The notes: generated by a model not told the origin, from the letters alone. A stretch of 64,000 bases of DNA from Paracoccaceae bacterium (GCA_014654775.1 JACVZW010000030.1:186001-250000), one strand, 5' to 3'; positions 53,679 through 62,951 are shown, counted from the first letter of the stretch. Numbers and translations: made by a program.

Positions 53679-53694
53679 ATTCCTTAAATGGAAT
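53679..53694. promoter_or_regulatory. SqrR/BigR-type operator ATTC-N8-GAAT
   Basis: ATTCCTTAAATGGAAT matches exactly the ATTC-N8-GAAT pattern recognised by the sulfide-responsive repressor SqrR. It lies 35 bases upstream of the persulfide-dioxygenase-like gene. The repressor gene itself is not in the window. Confidence 0.7.
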
Positions 53695-53849
53695 ATTTCA
53701 AGACGCTCTGCATGAGGTTTTGGATCGCCGTGATGTCGGCGGTAATGGCGAGTCTGCGAAAGCCCTATGCAGGGGCGCGGCTTCTGAGGCAGGATTGGTT
53801 TCAGGTGGTGGTGGCCTGCGGGGTGCAGGCCGACGAACGGGGGGCAACG

Positions 53850-55811
53850 ATGGGTTGGAGCGACGAGGACAAGCGGCTGGGGATGGATCGCGGGATCACC
53901 CGGCGGGATTTTCTGGACGGGGTGGCGCTGGCCATCGGGGTGGCGGCCTTGGGCGGCTGGGGCGTGCGGCCAGCGGCGGCGCAGGCGGGGGCGGCCTATC
54001 CGCCCGCGGGCGCCGGGCTGCGCGGGCAGACGGATGCGGCGCAAAACGTGATGCATGCGATCCGCGATGGCGGGTTCTGGGAGGCGAACCCGGCGGTGGC
54101 CGAGACGGGGGAACGCTATGACCTTGTCGTCGTCGGGGCGGGCATCTCGGGCCTTGCGGCGGCCTACGCCTATCGCCAGCAAGTGCCCGGGGCCAAGGTC
54201 CTGCTGATCGATCCGTTGGAGGATTTCGGCGGCCATGCCAAGCGCAATGAATTCACGGCGTCGAACGGGCGGCGGCTGATCGGCTATGGCGGGTCGCAGT
54301 CGATGCAGACCCCCAGCTATTTCAGCCCTGCGGTCAACGCGATGCTGGCCGATATCGGGATCGAGCCCGCGAGGTTCGAAACCTATTACGATCAGGGTTG
54401 GGCCGAGGCGCGGGGGCTGAACAGTGCCATCTTCTTTGATGCCGCTGTCTGGGGCGTGGACAAGCTGGTCGTGCGGGCGGGCGAGACGAAGGATTGGGTG
54501 GCCCAGACGCCGTTGAACGACAAGGCTAAGGCCGACCTGATTGCGCTGATGGATGCGCCGGGGGATTACCTGCCCGGCATGACGCCGGAGGAGCGTCTGG
54601 AGACGCTGGCGAAGATCACCTACAAGGAATTCCTGCTGGATTACGTGAAGGCCGATCCGCAGGTGGTGGATTTCTTCCAGACCTCGACCACCGGATATTT
54701 CGGGGTGGGGATCGACGCGGTGACGGCACTGGATGCGCGCGGCAACTGGAACCCCGGTTTCGACGGGATGGATCTGGGCGAGGCGGTGTCGAAGTATCAC
54801 AGCCCGTCGGGGCGTTTGGCCTTCACCGATCCGGATGCCTACATCTACCATTTCCCCGACGGCAATGCGGGCATCGCGCGGCATCTGGTGCGCGCGCTGA
54901 TCCCCGGCGCGCTGCCCGGAACGACAATGGAGGATCAGGTCACCGCGATGGTGGACTACGGCCTGCTGGACCGGGCCGAGAACGAGGTGCGGCTGCGGTT
55001 GAATGCCACGGTGGTGCGGGTGGCCCATGACGGCGCGCCGGAAGCGGCGGAGACAGTGACGGTCACCTATGCAGGGGCGGACGGGCTGGCCTCTGTCACG
55101 GCGCGGCATGTGGTGCTGGCCTGCTGGCACCGGGTGATCCCCTATCTGACCGACGAGTTGCCGCCCGAACAGGTGACGGCGCTGAACGATCAGCAGAAGG
55201 TGCCGCTGATCTACACCAATGTGCAGCTGCGTAATTGGAAGGCGCTGGATGAGTTGAAGATCGATGGCGCGCGGGCGCGGGGGAATTTCTGGAGCGGGTT
55301 CGAGATCGATTTCCCGGTGTCGATGGGAGAGTACCGCTTTGCCGATACGCCGGAGGATCCGGTCATCCTGCATCTGTCCAAGGTTATGGTGAAGCCGGGG
55401 CTGTCCTCGCGCGAGCAGGCGCTGGAGGGCAAGCGGGCGATGATGGGCCTGAGTTTCGAGGAGATGGAACGGTCTATCCGCGAGCTTCTGTCCAAGGCGC
55501 TGGCGGGGACGAGCTTTGATCCTGCGGTGGATATCGAGGCGATCACCTGCAACCGCTGGAGCCATGGCTACGCCTATGAATACATGCGGCCTTGGGATGC
55601 CTTCTGGCCCGATGGCCCGCTGCCCATCGAGACGGCGCGAAAGCCGTGGGGGCGGGTGGCCATCGCCAATGCGGATTCGGGGGCCTATGCCTATGCCCAT
55701 TCGGCCATCGATCAGGCGGTGCGGGCGGTGCGCGAGTTGGTGGGCACGCCAGAGGGGGCACCGGCCTTCGCGCCCTTCCCCGGCCCCCCGCGCGAGATGA
55801 TCGGGCTTTAA
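53850..55811 (+). CDS. TAT-exported FAD-dependent amine dehydrogenase (spermidine dehydrogenase-like)
   Basis: 653-residue flavoprotein. I use ATG 53850; the open frame to 53688 runs through the SqrR-type operator and looks non-coding. Residues 16-44 are a twin-arginine leader (TRRDFLDGVALAIGVAAL, cut after AAAQ). The FAD motif VVVGAGISGLAAAYAYRQ lies near residue 92, and the C-terminal FAD segment is WGRVAIANADSGAYAYAHSA. Spermidine dehydrogenase SpdH of Pseudomonas has this plan. The periplasmic polyamine substrate is inferred by similarity. Confidence 0.82.
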   Translation: MGWSDEDKRLGMDRGITRRDFLDGVALAIGVAALGGWGVRPAAAQAGAAYPPAGAGLRGQTDAAQNVMHAIRDGGFWEANPAVAETGERYDLVVVGAGISGLAAAYAYRQQVPGAKVLLIDPLEDFGGHAKRNEFTASNGRRLIGYGGSQSMQTPSYFSPAVNAMLADIGIEPARFETYYDQGWAEARGLNSAIFFDAAVWGVDKLVVRAGETKDWVAQTPLNDKAKADLIALMDAPGDYLPGMTPEERLETLAKITYKEFLLDYVKADPQVVDFFQTSTTGYFGVGIDAVTALDARGNWNPGFDGMDLGEAVSKYHSPSGRLAFTDPDAYIYHFPDGNAGIARHLVRALIPGALPGTTMEDQVTAMVDYGLLDRAENEVRLRLNATVVRVAHDGAPEAAETVTVTYAGADGLASVTARHVVLACWHRVIPYLTDELPPEQVTALNDQQKVPLIYTNVQLRNWKALDELKIDGARARGNFWSGFEIDFPVSMGEYRFADTPEDPVILHLSKVMVKPGLSSREQALEGKRAMMGLSFEEMERSIRELLSKALAGTSFDPAVDIEAITCNRWSHGYAYEYMRPWDAFWPDGPLPIETARKPWGRVAIANADSGAYAYAHSAIDQAVRAVRELVGTPEGAPAFAPFPGPPREMIGL

Positions 55812-55830
55812 GCCCGGTCGTCGGGCGGGG

Positions 55831-57909
55831 TCAGGCGTTCAGGTCCTGCAACAGGCGGCCATGCTTGCGCACCTCGACCAGCACCTCTTCGAAGGTGCGG
55901 ATGTCGCGGCCGCGCAGCATGGTCAGCATCTTGAGGAAAGCATCCGCCGTGGCCACAGCGTCGCCCAGCGCGGTGTGGCGGGCCTCTTCCGAGATGGTGA
56001 TGCCGAGGCGATGGGTCAGCGCGTCGAGCGAGTGTTCGGCATGCTGGCTGAAGACCACGGCGGACAGGAGCACGGTGTCGAGGATCGGCATGTCGAAGCG
56101 CTTGCCGATGGCGGGTTCGGCGCGGCGCAAGAACGTCATGTCGAAGGGCGCGTTATGGGCCACGAGGACCGCGCCTTCGGCAAAGCGGTGGAAGCGGGAG
56201 AGTGCCTCGGTCACCGAGGGGGCGTCGACGACCATCGCGTCGGAGATGCCATGCACATCGGAAGAGGCGGCGGGGATCGCGCGGCCGGGATTGACGAGGG
56301 TGTTGAAGACTTCGCCTTCCAACCGTCGGCCGTTGACGATGCGGACGGCGGCGATCTGGACGATCTCATCGCCCTGATGGGGCAGAAGGCCGGTCGTTTC
56401 GGTGTCGAAGACGACGTAGGTGAGGGTGTCGAGTCCGCTTTTGAGCACATGGCCGCGCTTTTCCTGTGCGAGCAGGTCGAAGTCATAGGTGACGCGGCGG
56501 ATCACGGGTTCAGGGCGACGGACGGCGCGGCGAGCCTGCAGGATGGGCAAGCAGAGCGCCTCGGTCCCGTCGGGCAGGGTTTCGGGCCAGATGTCGGTCG
56601 CATGTTCGGCCAGCACGCTGCGCCCCGTCGCCTCGGGCAGGGTCGGATCGAGCGGGCGGTCGAGCAGGCGTTCCAGTGCCGTCACCGTCAGGTGCGGGCC
56701 AACCCAGCACAAGCGCAGGGAGGCGCCACCGAATTCCTCATCCAGCCGGAGCGTGAGGCCGTCGGGATTCAGGGCCTGCGCCACGCCTTCGCACAGCTGG
56801 GTGACGAAGGTGACCATCTCATAGGCGTTGCAGCCGATCAGCAGGTTAGAGGGGGCGACCGTGATCGCGAGCCCGGCCCCTTCGGCGCGGGCCTTGATGC
56901 TGTCGAGCAGATCTTCGCCACGCAGGAGGGTGAAGGGGAGTGTTTCGGGGCGGCGGTCCTGATTGGTGCTGCCGATTTCGCGCATTGTGGCGACGAGGGC
57001 GGCCACTTCGCGGTCGAGCGCCTGCGCGAGGGCCGGTTCGCCGGTTTCGGCGGTTGCGGCGCGCAGGCTGGCGATGCCTGCGACAGAGCGGCCGATGCGT
57101 TCCAGCGCCTCGGCGATGAAGGCCTCGCGGCGGGCGGAGACGGCATAGTCCTGCGTCACGTCGCGCAGGGTGAGGACGTAGCCCCCTGCCCCGCCATCCA
57201 AGAGCCGCATCCGGCCCGCGAGCAGGACATTGCCCCGGATCGCGGTGCAGAGCAGATCGGAGGCGGCGTCGGGCTGGCCGGTTTCGGTGAGGCGGTGCCA
57301 TGCGTCCTGCAGGGGGCCTTCGCGCAGATAGCCGAAGACGCTGCGCGCCAGACCCGGCTGATCGGCGACATCGAGGCTGCCCGCGCCGAGGAATTCGGCC
57401 GCCTGAGAGTTGTAGAAGACCAGCTGGTGATCGCCCGCGCAGATGATGACGCCAACGGGCACGTCGGAGAGCAGCCGTTCGAGACGGGTCTTTTCCTGCG
57501 TCAGCCGTGCGGTTTCGCGACCGATCGCCTCGGCCAGCGCGGAGCGGGTTTCGGTAAGGCTGGCGGCGGCGGCGAAGGCGGCGGGGGCGAGATCGCCGAG
57601 ATAGCGCGCGACTTCCAACTCCAGCGGGCGTTCGACATCGGAATGCGCGCGGGCGCGCAGGGCCCCGGCCAAGAGGTCGATGGGGCGGGCGACATTGGTG
57701 TCGAAGAGGAACCAGACCCAGGCGATCAGCCCGGTGATGAGGAAGCCTGCGATCAGACCGATCTGAACCAGCGCGTCGACCTCGGCCGCAAGGGCGGGAA
57801 CGCGTGAGAGTGCGACCCAGATGCCCAGACCTATCGCCACCAGTGCCCCGACCACGAGGGCCACGAAGAACAGCAGGACGCGCAGGCGCAGGCTGAGGCG
57901 GTGGATCAC
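55831..57909 (-). CDS. Membrane sensor-like protein fused to a DnaQ-type exonuclease
   Basis: 692 residues. Two N-terminal helices (about 12-34 and 45-65) and a HAMP-like segment (DTNVARPIDLLAGALRARAH) are followed by a PAS-like domain (VPVGVIICAGDHQLVFYNSQAAEFLG) and a helical/ATPase-like middle part that lacks a convincing kinase His and G boxes. Residues about 505-680 are a DEDDh exonuclease: VFDTETTG, HNAPFDMTFLRR, and the His/Asp motif RHTALGDAVATADAF. The GTG start overlaps the stop of the receiver gene. It is the last gene of the acetate-type block. It looks like a sensor kinase whose output is replaced by a nuclease. Confidence 0.88.
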   Translation of the reverse strand: MIHRLSLRLRVLLFFVALVVGALVAIGLGIWVALSRVPALAAEVDALVQIGLIAGFLITGLIAWVWFLFDTNVARPIDLLAGALRARAHSDVERPLELEVARYLGDLAPAAFAAAASLTETRSALAEAIGRETARLTQEKTRLERLLSDVPVGVIICAGDHQLVFYNSQAAEFLGAGSLDVADQPGLARSVFGYLREGPLQDAWHRLTETGQPDAASDLLCTAIRGNVLLAGRMRLLDGGAGGYVLTLRDVTQDYAVSARREAFIAEALERIGRSVAGIASLRAATAETGEPALAQALDREVAALVATMREIGSTNQDRRPETLPFTLLRGEDLLDSIKARAEGAGLAITVAPSNLLIGCNAYEMVTFVTQLCEGVAQALNPDGLTLRLDEEFGGASLRLCWVGPHLTVTALERLLDRPLDPTLPEATGRSVLAEHATDIWPETLPDGTEALCLPILQARRAVRRPEPVIRRVTYDFDLLAQEKRGHVLKSGLDTLTYVVFDTETTGLLPHQGDEIVQIAAVRIVNGRRLEGEVFNTLVNPGRAIPAASSDVHGISDAMVVDAPSVTEALSRFHRFAEGAVLVAHNAPFDMTFLRRAEPAIGKRFDMPILDTVLLSAVVFSQHAEHSLDALTHRLGITISEEARHTALGDAVATADAFLKMLTMLRGRDIRTFEEVLVEVRKHGRLLQDLNA

Positions 57910-58301
57910 ATTCCCTCCTCCGGGGCGACGATGCGCTTGATCTCTCCCCGCAGGGTGCCGAGGTCGAAGGGTTTGGACACGAAGCCATCCGCGCCGAGCG
58001 CCATCGCCTTGCGCTTTTCCAGCGCCGAGCCGCGCGCTGTCATCATCACGACCTTTACGTCCGACAGCGTGGGGTCGAGACGGATCTCCTGACAGATCTC
58101 GTATCCCGAGACGGAGGGGAGCATGATGTCCAAGAGCACCACCTCGGGGTGGCGACTGCGAATGAAGGGCATGACATCGGCCCCGTCCGCGATACGGGCA
58201 TGGCCGTAGCCTTCGCGCTTGACCACATATTCCAGCGCGACGGCGATGTTGTCCTCATCCTCGACGATAAGGACGAAAGGTGGTCTGGCCCGTTCAACCA
58301 T
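57906..58301 (-). CDS. Single-domain response regulator
   Basis: 131 residues forming one receiver domain. The acidic pair is LIVEDEDNIAV, the phosphoacceptor Asp is in VVLLDIMLPSVSGYE, then Thr in VMMTARGS and Lys in GFVSKPF. There is no output domain, so it acts through a partner. It overlaps genes on both sides (8 and 4 bases), which argues for joint function with the small membrane protein and the sensor-exonuclease. Confidence 0.92.
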   Translation of the reverse strand: MVERARPPFVLIVEDEDNIAVALEYVVKREGYGHARIADGADVMPFIRSRHPEVVLLDIMLPSVSGYEICQEIRLDPTLSDVKVVMMTARGSALEKRKAMALGADGFVSKPFDLGTLRGEIKRIVAPEEGM

Positions 58302-58824
58302 CGTTTGCCCTCCCGCAGGCGACCGTTGCCGAGGTATCGCCTTCGGCCATGGGTGCCCATTCCCCTCCGGTCAGGACGCCGGAGTCGTCGATCTTCATTG
58401 CAGCCGTCAGGCGGACCGATCGGTCGGTCGCGCAATCCACCACCAAAAGGGCCTGTTCGATCCCCTGCCAGCGCGCGAAGCCGTAGACTTCGGCGAGGAT
58501 CAGGTCGGGATCGCCCGGATGGGCGGCGAGCGAGCGGGTGTCCATGGCGAGGAAGCGGCTGGTCATCGGCACTGCCATCGTCCAAGGCCGCAGGGCCTGT
58601 GGGCGCTGGTCTTCCCAGACCACGACCACGCCTTCGGGCAAGGCTGCGGCCTGACGGCCAAACCAGCCGTATTCCATGACGACCGCAAAGCCGATCATGC
58701 CCGCGCCTGCCGCAGCCGGGACAAGCCATTTCGGCAGCCGTCCCCCCGACAGCTTGCGCAGGAGCATCCCGATGCCAGCGCAGGCGATGGCGGAGATGAA
58801 GGCGGCGATCAGTTCAAGGGCCAT
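58294..58824 (-). CDS. Hypothetical membrane protein of the acetate-type block
   Basis: 176 residues: two N-terminal helices (about 2-22 and 33-52: LIAAFISAIACAGIGMLL; LVPAAAGAGMIGFAVVMEYG), then a soluble domain (EGVVVVWEDQRPQALRPWTM ... LAEVYGFARWQGIEQALLVVDCATDRS). No known family. It sits between the DUF294 gene and the receiver gene with short spacing, as is usual for this locus type. Confidence 0.8.
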   Translation of the reverse strand: MALELIAAFISAIACAGIGMLLRKLSGGRLPKWLVPAAAGAGMIGFAVVMEYGWFGRQAAALPEGVVVVWEDQRPQALRPWTMAVPMTSRFLAMDTRSLAAHPGDPDLILAEVYGFARWQGIEQALLVVDCATDRSVRLTAAMKIDDSGVLTGGEWAPMAEGDTSATVACGRANDG

Positions 58825-58835
58825 TCAGGCATGCC

Positions 58836-60674
58836 TCAGCTTCTGGCGCCGCGGGCCTGACCCACGGCGGATTGCATGGTCCGCACGACGACAAAGGCGT
58901 CGCGCAGGTGGGATCTTTCGAAATCAGACAGGTCCGAGGGGGGCAGGAAATTGTCGGGCTTGCGGCCCGCGCGCACCTGCCGCGCCTGATGTTCCAGCCG
59001 GGTGCGGGCGATCAGGTCGTAGGCATCAAGCAGGTCACGCGCGCCGGAGGGCGAGATCACCCCGGCTTCGGCGGCAGCTTCGAGCCGTGCGCGCGTATTG
59101 ACGGCCGGAAGCCGCCCGATCAGCGCATAGACGCGGCCCAGATCGGTGACGGGAACGACGCCGTTATGCTTTAGATCGATCTGGTGCTTATGTTCGCCCG
59201 ACCGGATGGTGGCGAAGCCGCGCAAGAGCCCCAAGGGCGGGGCGTGTTTGAGCGAATTTGAAATCATATGCGCCACGAAGATGGAATTCCGCGCGGCCAT
59301 CTCGAGCGTGTCTTCTTGCAGGCTGCGGAAGAGCGAGGCATCGCCGCCGATCGGGCGCAGGTCGAACATCACGGAGGCGAGCATCTGCGCGGTGGGGTCG
59401 GGGGTGGCGACCCATCCGGCGAAATAGTCGCGCCAGACATGGAGCGGTTGGCACCAGCGCGGGTTGGTGGCCATCATGTCGCCGGGGCAATGGACATAGC
59501 CGCAGGCATCGAGCCCGTCCGAAACGAAGCGCGCCAGCGCGGCGAACCACGGCATCTGAGCCTCGGTCACGTCGTCGGACAGGATCAGGCAATTGTCCTG
59601 ATCCGAGACGCCGGTCTGTTCCTGCCGCCCCTGCGAGCCGCAGGCAAGCCAGAGATAGGGCACGGGCGCAGGGCCGAGGTGCCGTTCGGCCAACCACAGC
59701 AGGCGGCGCGTCACGGTATCGGCGATGTCGGTGATCAGACGGGTCACCACTTCAGGCGCGTTATGGGCACCGACGAGTTGCAGCAGCAGGCGCGGGATTT
59801 GCGCGGTGACGCGGGCCAGATCCTCTACCCCGTCCGCCGTCGCGGCATCGCGCACGAACTGGGCCGAGGAGACGGCCTGAAAACGGGTCAGGTCGGTCTG
59901 GGTGACCATGCCAATCAGGGTGCCGTCCTCGACCACCGGCAGGTGGCCGATGCGGCGTTCAAGCATGATGTGCAGCACGTCGGACCCCAGCGCGTCGGGC
60001 GGCAGGCTGATCGGATCGCGGGTCATCACCTCAGCCACTGGACGATCCGGTGAAAGGCCTGCGGCCAGCACCTTGCCCGTCATGTCGCGGGTGGTCACGA
60101 GGCCCGCGAAGCGGCCATCCTCGATCACGCCGAGGCTGGACACGCCCCGGTCGCGCATCCGTTCGGCGGCGGCGCGGATCGTGGTGCCCGCCGGGACCGT
60201 GATCGGGTCGCGGGCCATTAGGCGTTCCACCTTTTGCGAGGTGAGGTCGGCTTCGCGATGTTCGGCCCCGCGACCACGCTGGAAGAAGCGTTCGAAGGCG
60301 GCGTGATCTGCGATCAGGCGGCGAAACTCGGCCACCGGAAGCATCAGGAGGACAGAGGGTTGCGTCGTGCGGGCCGTGGTGACGGCCAGCCCGCTGCGCA
60401 TCAGCCCGCGTTCACCGAAGCTGTTGCGGGGACCGAGCAGCGAGACAACGCCGCCTGAGGGTTCCAGCACCTCGACCGCGCCGCGCTTGACCAGATAGAG
60501 GCCCTTGAGCGGTTCGCCCGCGTGGTAGACCTCTTCCCCGGCGGCGAATTCCCTGCGGCTGAAGGAACTGGCGACACGCGCCAACTCGTCCTGCGGCAGG
60601 CCATCATAGGGATGCACCGTCTCGAGAAAGGCGATGATGGTCGCGAGCCCGTCATCCATCGCAAATCCCCGCAT
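58836..60674 (-). CDS. cNMP-CBS-DUF294 nucleotidyltransferase-like signalling protein
   Basis: 612 residues (start at 60674 or 60659). Residues about 12-125 are a cyclic-nucleotide-binding domain (FAAGEEVYHAGEPLKGLYLV); about 155-275 are two CBS domains (MARDPITVPAGTTIRAAAER; VMTRDPISLPPDALGSDV); about 300-440 are a GlnD-like nucleotidyltransferase (ACGSQGRQEQTGVSDQDN, with Gly-Ser and Asp-x-Asp); the rest is DUF294_C. Such proteins accompany DUF4212/symporter genes and probably regulate acetate or other uptake through nucleotide signals or protein modification. Confidence 0.88.
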   Translation of the reverse strand: MRGFAMDDGLATIIAFLETVHPYDGLPQDELARVASSFSRREFAAGEEVYHAGEPLKGLYLVKRGAVEVLEPSGGVVSLLGPRNSFGERGLMRSGLAVTTARTTQPSVLLMLPVAEFRRLIADHAAFERFFQRGRGAEHREADLTSQKVERLMARDPITVPAGTTIRAAAERMRDRGVSSLGVIEDGRFAGLVTTRDMTGKVLAAGLSPDRPVAEVMTRDPISLPPDALGSDVLHIMLERRIGHLPVVEDGTLIGMVTQTDLTRFQAVSSAQFVRDAATADGVEDLARVTAQIPRLLLQLVGAHNAPEVVTRLITDIADTVTRRLLWLAERHLGPAPVPYLWLACGSQGRQEQTGVSDQDNCLILSDDVTEAQMPWFAALARFVSDGLDACGYVHCPGDMMATNPRWCQPLHVWRDYFAGWVATPDPTAQMLASVMFDLRPIGGDASLFRSLQEDTLEMAARNSIFVAHMISNSLKHAPPLGLLRGFATIRSGEHKHQIDLKHNGVVPVTDLGRVYALIGRLPAVNTRARLEAAAEAGVISPSGARDLLDAYDLIARTRLEHQARQVRAGRKPDNFLPPSDLSDFERSHLRDAFVVVRTMQSAVGQARGARS

Positions 60675-60689
60675 CCATCCTCGTCATTG

Positions 60690-60728
60690 AAAAAGGGGGA
60701 AGCCCCGGCCACGCGGGCCGGAGCTTCC
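60690..60728 (-). terminator. Terminator after the symporter gene
   Basis: On the minus strand a 13-bp stem (GGAAGCTCCGGCC/GGCCGGGGCTTCC, one G-T pair) with loop CGCGT, followed after CCC by TTTTT. It would reduce read-through from the symporter gene into the signalling genes. Confidence 0.8.
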
Positions 60729-60736
60729 GATCTTGA

Positions 60737-62686
60737 TCAGTGGGCCTGAGCCGCACCGGCGCCTTTCGGCACGCGGATCGACTGGATCAGGTCCTGCACG
60801 TCCTGCGGCGGAGCCTTGGTCATGCCGGACACGATGTAGGCCACTGCAAAGTTCAGCAGCGCGCCGATCGGGCCAAAGGCCGCAGGCGAGATGCCGAGGA
60901 AGTGCGCCGCCGGCGTGTTCGGGAACATGTTCGTGCCGGGGATGAAGAACCAGCCCAGGTAGAGGAAGATGTAGACCGAGGTCGTGATCAGGCCGACGAT
61001 CATACCAGCGATGGCGCCTTCCTTGGTGACGCGGGTGGAGAAGATCCCCATCATCAGCACCGGGAAGATGGTCGCAGCAGCAAGACCGAAGGCCAGAGCC
61101 ACCACCTGCGCGGCGAAGCCGGGCGGGTCGAGACCAAGCCAAGTGGCCAGGACGATCGCGAAAGCCATCGAGATCCGCGCCCAGAGCAGTTCGCCCTTTT
61201 CGCTGATATCGGGCTTGAGCGCGCCCTTGATCAGGTCATGGCTGATGGCCGAGGAGATGGCCAGCAGGAGACCTGCCGCCGTCGACAGAGCGGCCGCGAG
61301 AGCGCCCGCCGCCACGAGGGCGATGACCCAGCCCGGAAGCTTGGCGATTTCCGGATTGGCGAGAACCATGATGTCGTTGTTCACCGTGGTCAGTTCGTTG
61401 CCGACGATGCCCTGTTCGGCCAGCGTCTTGCCGCCCAGCGTGGCTTCGGCCAGAGCCGCGTCACGCGCAGCGGTGGCATCGGTCACAGCCTGTTCCAGCG
61501 GGGCCTTGTCGGCATCCGCGGCTGCATCGGCCAGGGCTTTCTTCGCATCGCCCAGCGCTTTGTTGGCAGCAGCCAGAGGCGCGGGTTCGTTGAAGTACTG
61601 GATGAGACCGTCGCCGTTCTTGTCTTCGAACACCAGAAGACCGGTTTTCTGCCAGTTCAGGATCCAAGACAGTTCCGGGTTGGTGTTGATCTCTTCGACC
61701 GAAAGCGCGGGCTTGTCGAAGGCGCTGCCCTCGATCGCACCCGGCCAGAAGGTCGTAGTGATGTTCAGACGCGCCATCGACCCCACCGCCGGAGCGACAG
61801 TGTAGAGCAGCGCGATGAAGACCAGAGCCCAGCCAGCCGACGTCCGTGCGTCCGAAACCTTCGGCACGGTGAAGAAGCGGATGATCACGTGCGGCAGACC
61901 GGCGGTGCCGATCATCAGCGACATGGTCACGAGGAACATGTTGAACATGTTCGTCGTATCGGCGGTGTAGGCGGCAAAGCCCAGTTCCGTCACGACCTGA
62001 TCCAGCTTCTGAAGGAAGTAGTCGTCCGGCGTGCTGCTCGGGGCGTAGCCGCCGATCAGGCCGAGCTGGGGCAGGAAGTTGCCGGTCAGCTGCAGCGAGA
62101 TGAAGAGCGCCGGGATCGTATAGGCGATGATCAGAACGACATACTGTGCCACCTGCGTATAGGTGATGCCCTTCATGCCGCCGAACACCGCATAGGCGAA
62201 CACGACCGCCGAGCCGATCAGAAGGCCCGTCGTCGTCGACACTTCGAGGAAGCGCGCGAAGGTCACGCCCACGCCCACCATCTGCCCGATCACGTAGGTG
62301 ATCGAGATGACGAGAAGGCAGATCACGGCCACCATGCGGGCGGAGGTCGAGTAGAAGCGGTCGCCCACGAATTCCGGCACAGTGAACTTGCCGAACTTGC
62401 GCAGATAGGGCGCAAGCAGCAGCGCCAGCAGCACGTAGCCGCCGGTCCAGCCCATCAGGAAGACCGAGTTGTTGTAGCCCCCGAAGGCGATCAGACCCGC
62501 CATCGAGATGAAAGAGGCCGCCGACATCCAGTCTGCCGCCGTGGCCATGCCGTTCATGACCGGGGGAACACCCTGGCTGGCGGCATAGAATTCAGCCGTC
62601 GATCCGGCACGTGCCCAGAAGGCGATCCCGAAATAGAGCGCGAAGGACGCACCGACGACGATGAGGTTAAGGGTAAACTGATCCAT
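60737..62686 (-). CDS. Sodium:solute symporter (VC_2705/ActP-like)
   Basis: 649-residue SSS-family symporter with about 13 helices. MNGMATAADWMSAASFISMAG is the conserved helix 2 region, and GTAGLPHVIIRFFTVP the sodium-site region. Between helices about residues 325-455 lies a soluble insert with an EF-hand-like loop DKNGDGLIQYFN and an Ala-rich coiled coil (ANKALGDAKKALADAAADAD). This layout is that of the VC_2705 subfamily, which works with the DUF4212 subunit encoded 8 bases upstream. Acetate or a similar small carboxylate is the likely substrate given acs nearby. Confidence 0.92.
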   Translation of the reverse strand: MDQFTLNLIVVGASFALYFGIAFWARAGSTAEFYAASQGVPPVMNGMATAADWMSAASFISMAGLIAFGGYNNSVFLMGWTGGYVLLALLLAPYLRKFGKFTVPEFVGDRFYSTSARMVAVICLLVISITYVIGQMVGVGVTFARFLEVSTTTGLLIGSAVVFAYAVFGGMKGITYTQVAQYVVLIIAYTIPALFISLQLTGNFLPQLGLIGGYAPSSTPDDYFLQKLDQVVTELGFAAYTADTTNMFNMFLVTMSLMIGTAGLPHVIIRFFTVPKVSDARTSAGWALVFIALLYTVAPAVGSMARLNITTTFWPGAIEGSAFDKPALSVEEINTNPELSWILNWQKTGLLVFEDKNGDGLIQYFNEPAPLAAANKALGDAKKALADAAADADKAPLEQAVTDATAARDAALAEATLGGKTLAEQGIVGNELTTVNNDIMVLANPEIAKLPGWVIALVAAGALAAALSTAAGLLLAISSAISHDLIKGALKPDISEKGELLWARISMAFAIVLATWLGLDPPGFAAQVVALAFGLAAATIFPVLMMGIFSTRVTKEGAIAGMIVGLITTSVYIFLYLGWFFIPGTNMFPNTPAAHFLGISPAAFGPIGALLNFAVAYIVSGMTKAPPQDVQDLIQSIRVPKGAGAAQAH

Positions 62687-62693
62687 TTTCCGC

Positions 62694-62951
62694 TTACTCC
62701 TCGACGCCGTGTTCTTTGTCGAGCTTGTTCATCTTTGCCGCGTAGGCGAAGATCAGCACGAGAAAGACGTAGATCGAACCGTTTTGCGCAAACCAGAATC
62801 CAAGATCGGCGCCGCCGACCGAGATTCCCGAAAGCGCCGGACGCAGGAGAATGCCCAAGCCGAAAGAGCAGACGAACCAGATCACCATCGAGATGGTGAT
62901 GACCCGGATATTCGCTGCCCAATAGGCGTTGGACGATGTCTTGTCCGCCAT
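62694..62951 (-). CDS. DUF4212 symporter small subunit
   Basis: 85 residues from ATG 62951 after GGGAGTAG. Two helices (IRVITISMVIWFVCSFGLGI; SIYVFLVLIFAYAAKM) with the typical FWFAQNGSIYVF segment and an acidic end. It is the small partner of VC_2705-type symporters and is encoded directly before one. Confidence 0.93.
   Translation of the reverse strand: MADKTSSNAYWAANIRVITISMVIWFVCSFGLGILLRPALSGISVGGADLGFWFAQNGSIYVFLVLIFAYAAKMNKLDKEHGVEE

Noticed and set aside
53688-53849. N-terminal extension of the amine dehydrogenase
   Set aside because: It would start inside the SqrR-type operator and place about 54 residues before the twin-arginine signal; ATG 53850 fits better.
60740-62899. Plus-strand open frame opposite the symporter (719 codons)
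   Set aside because: Shadow frame; very rich in Arg, Gly, His and Asp without domains.
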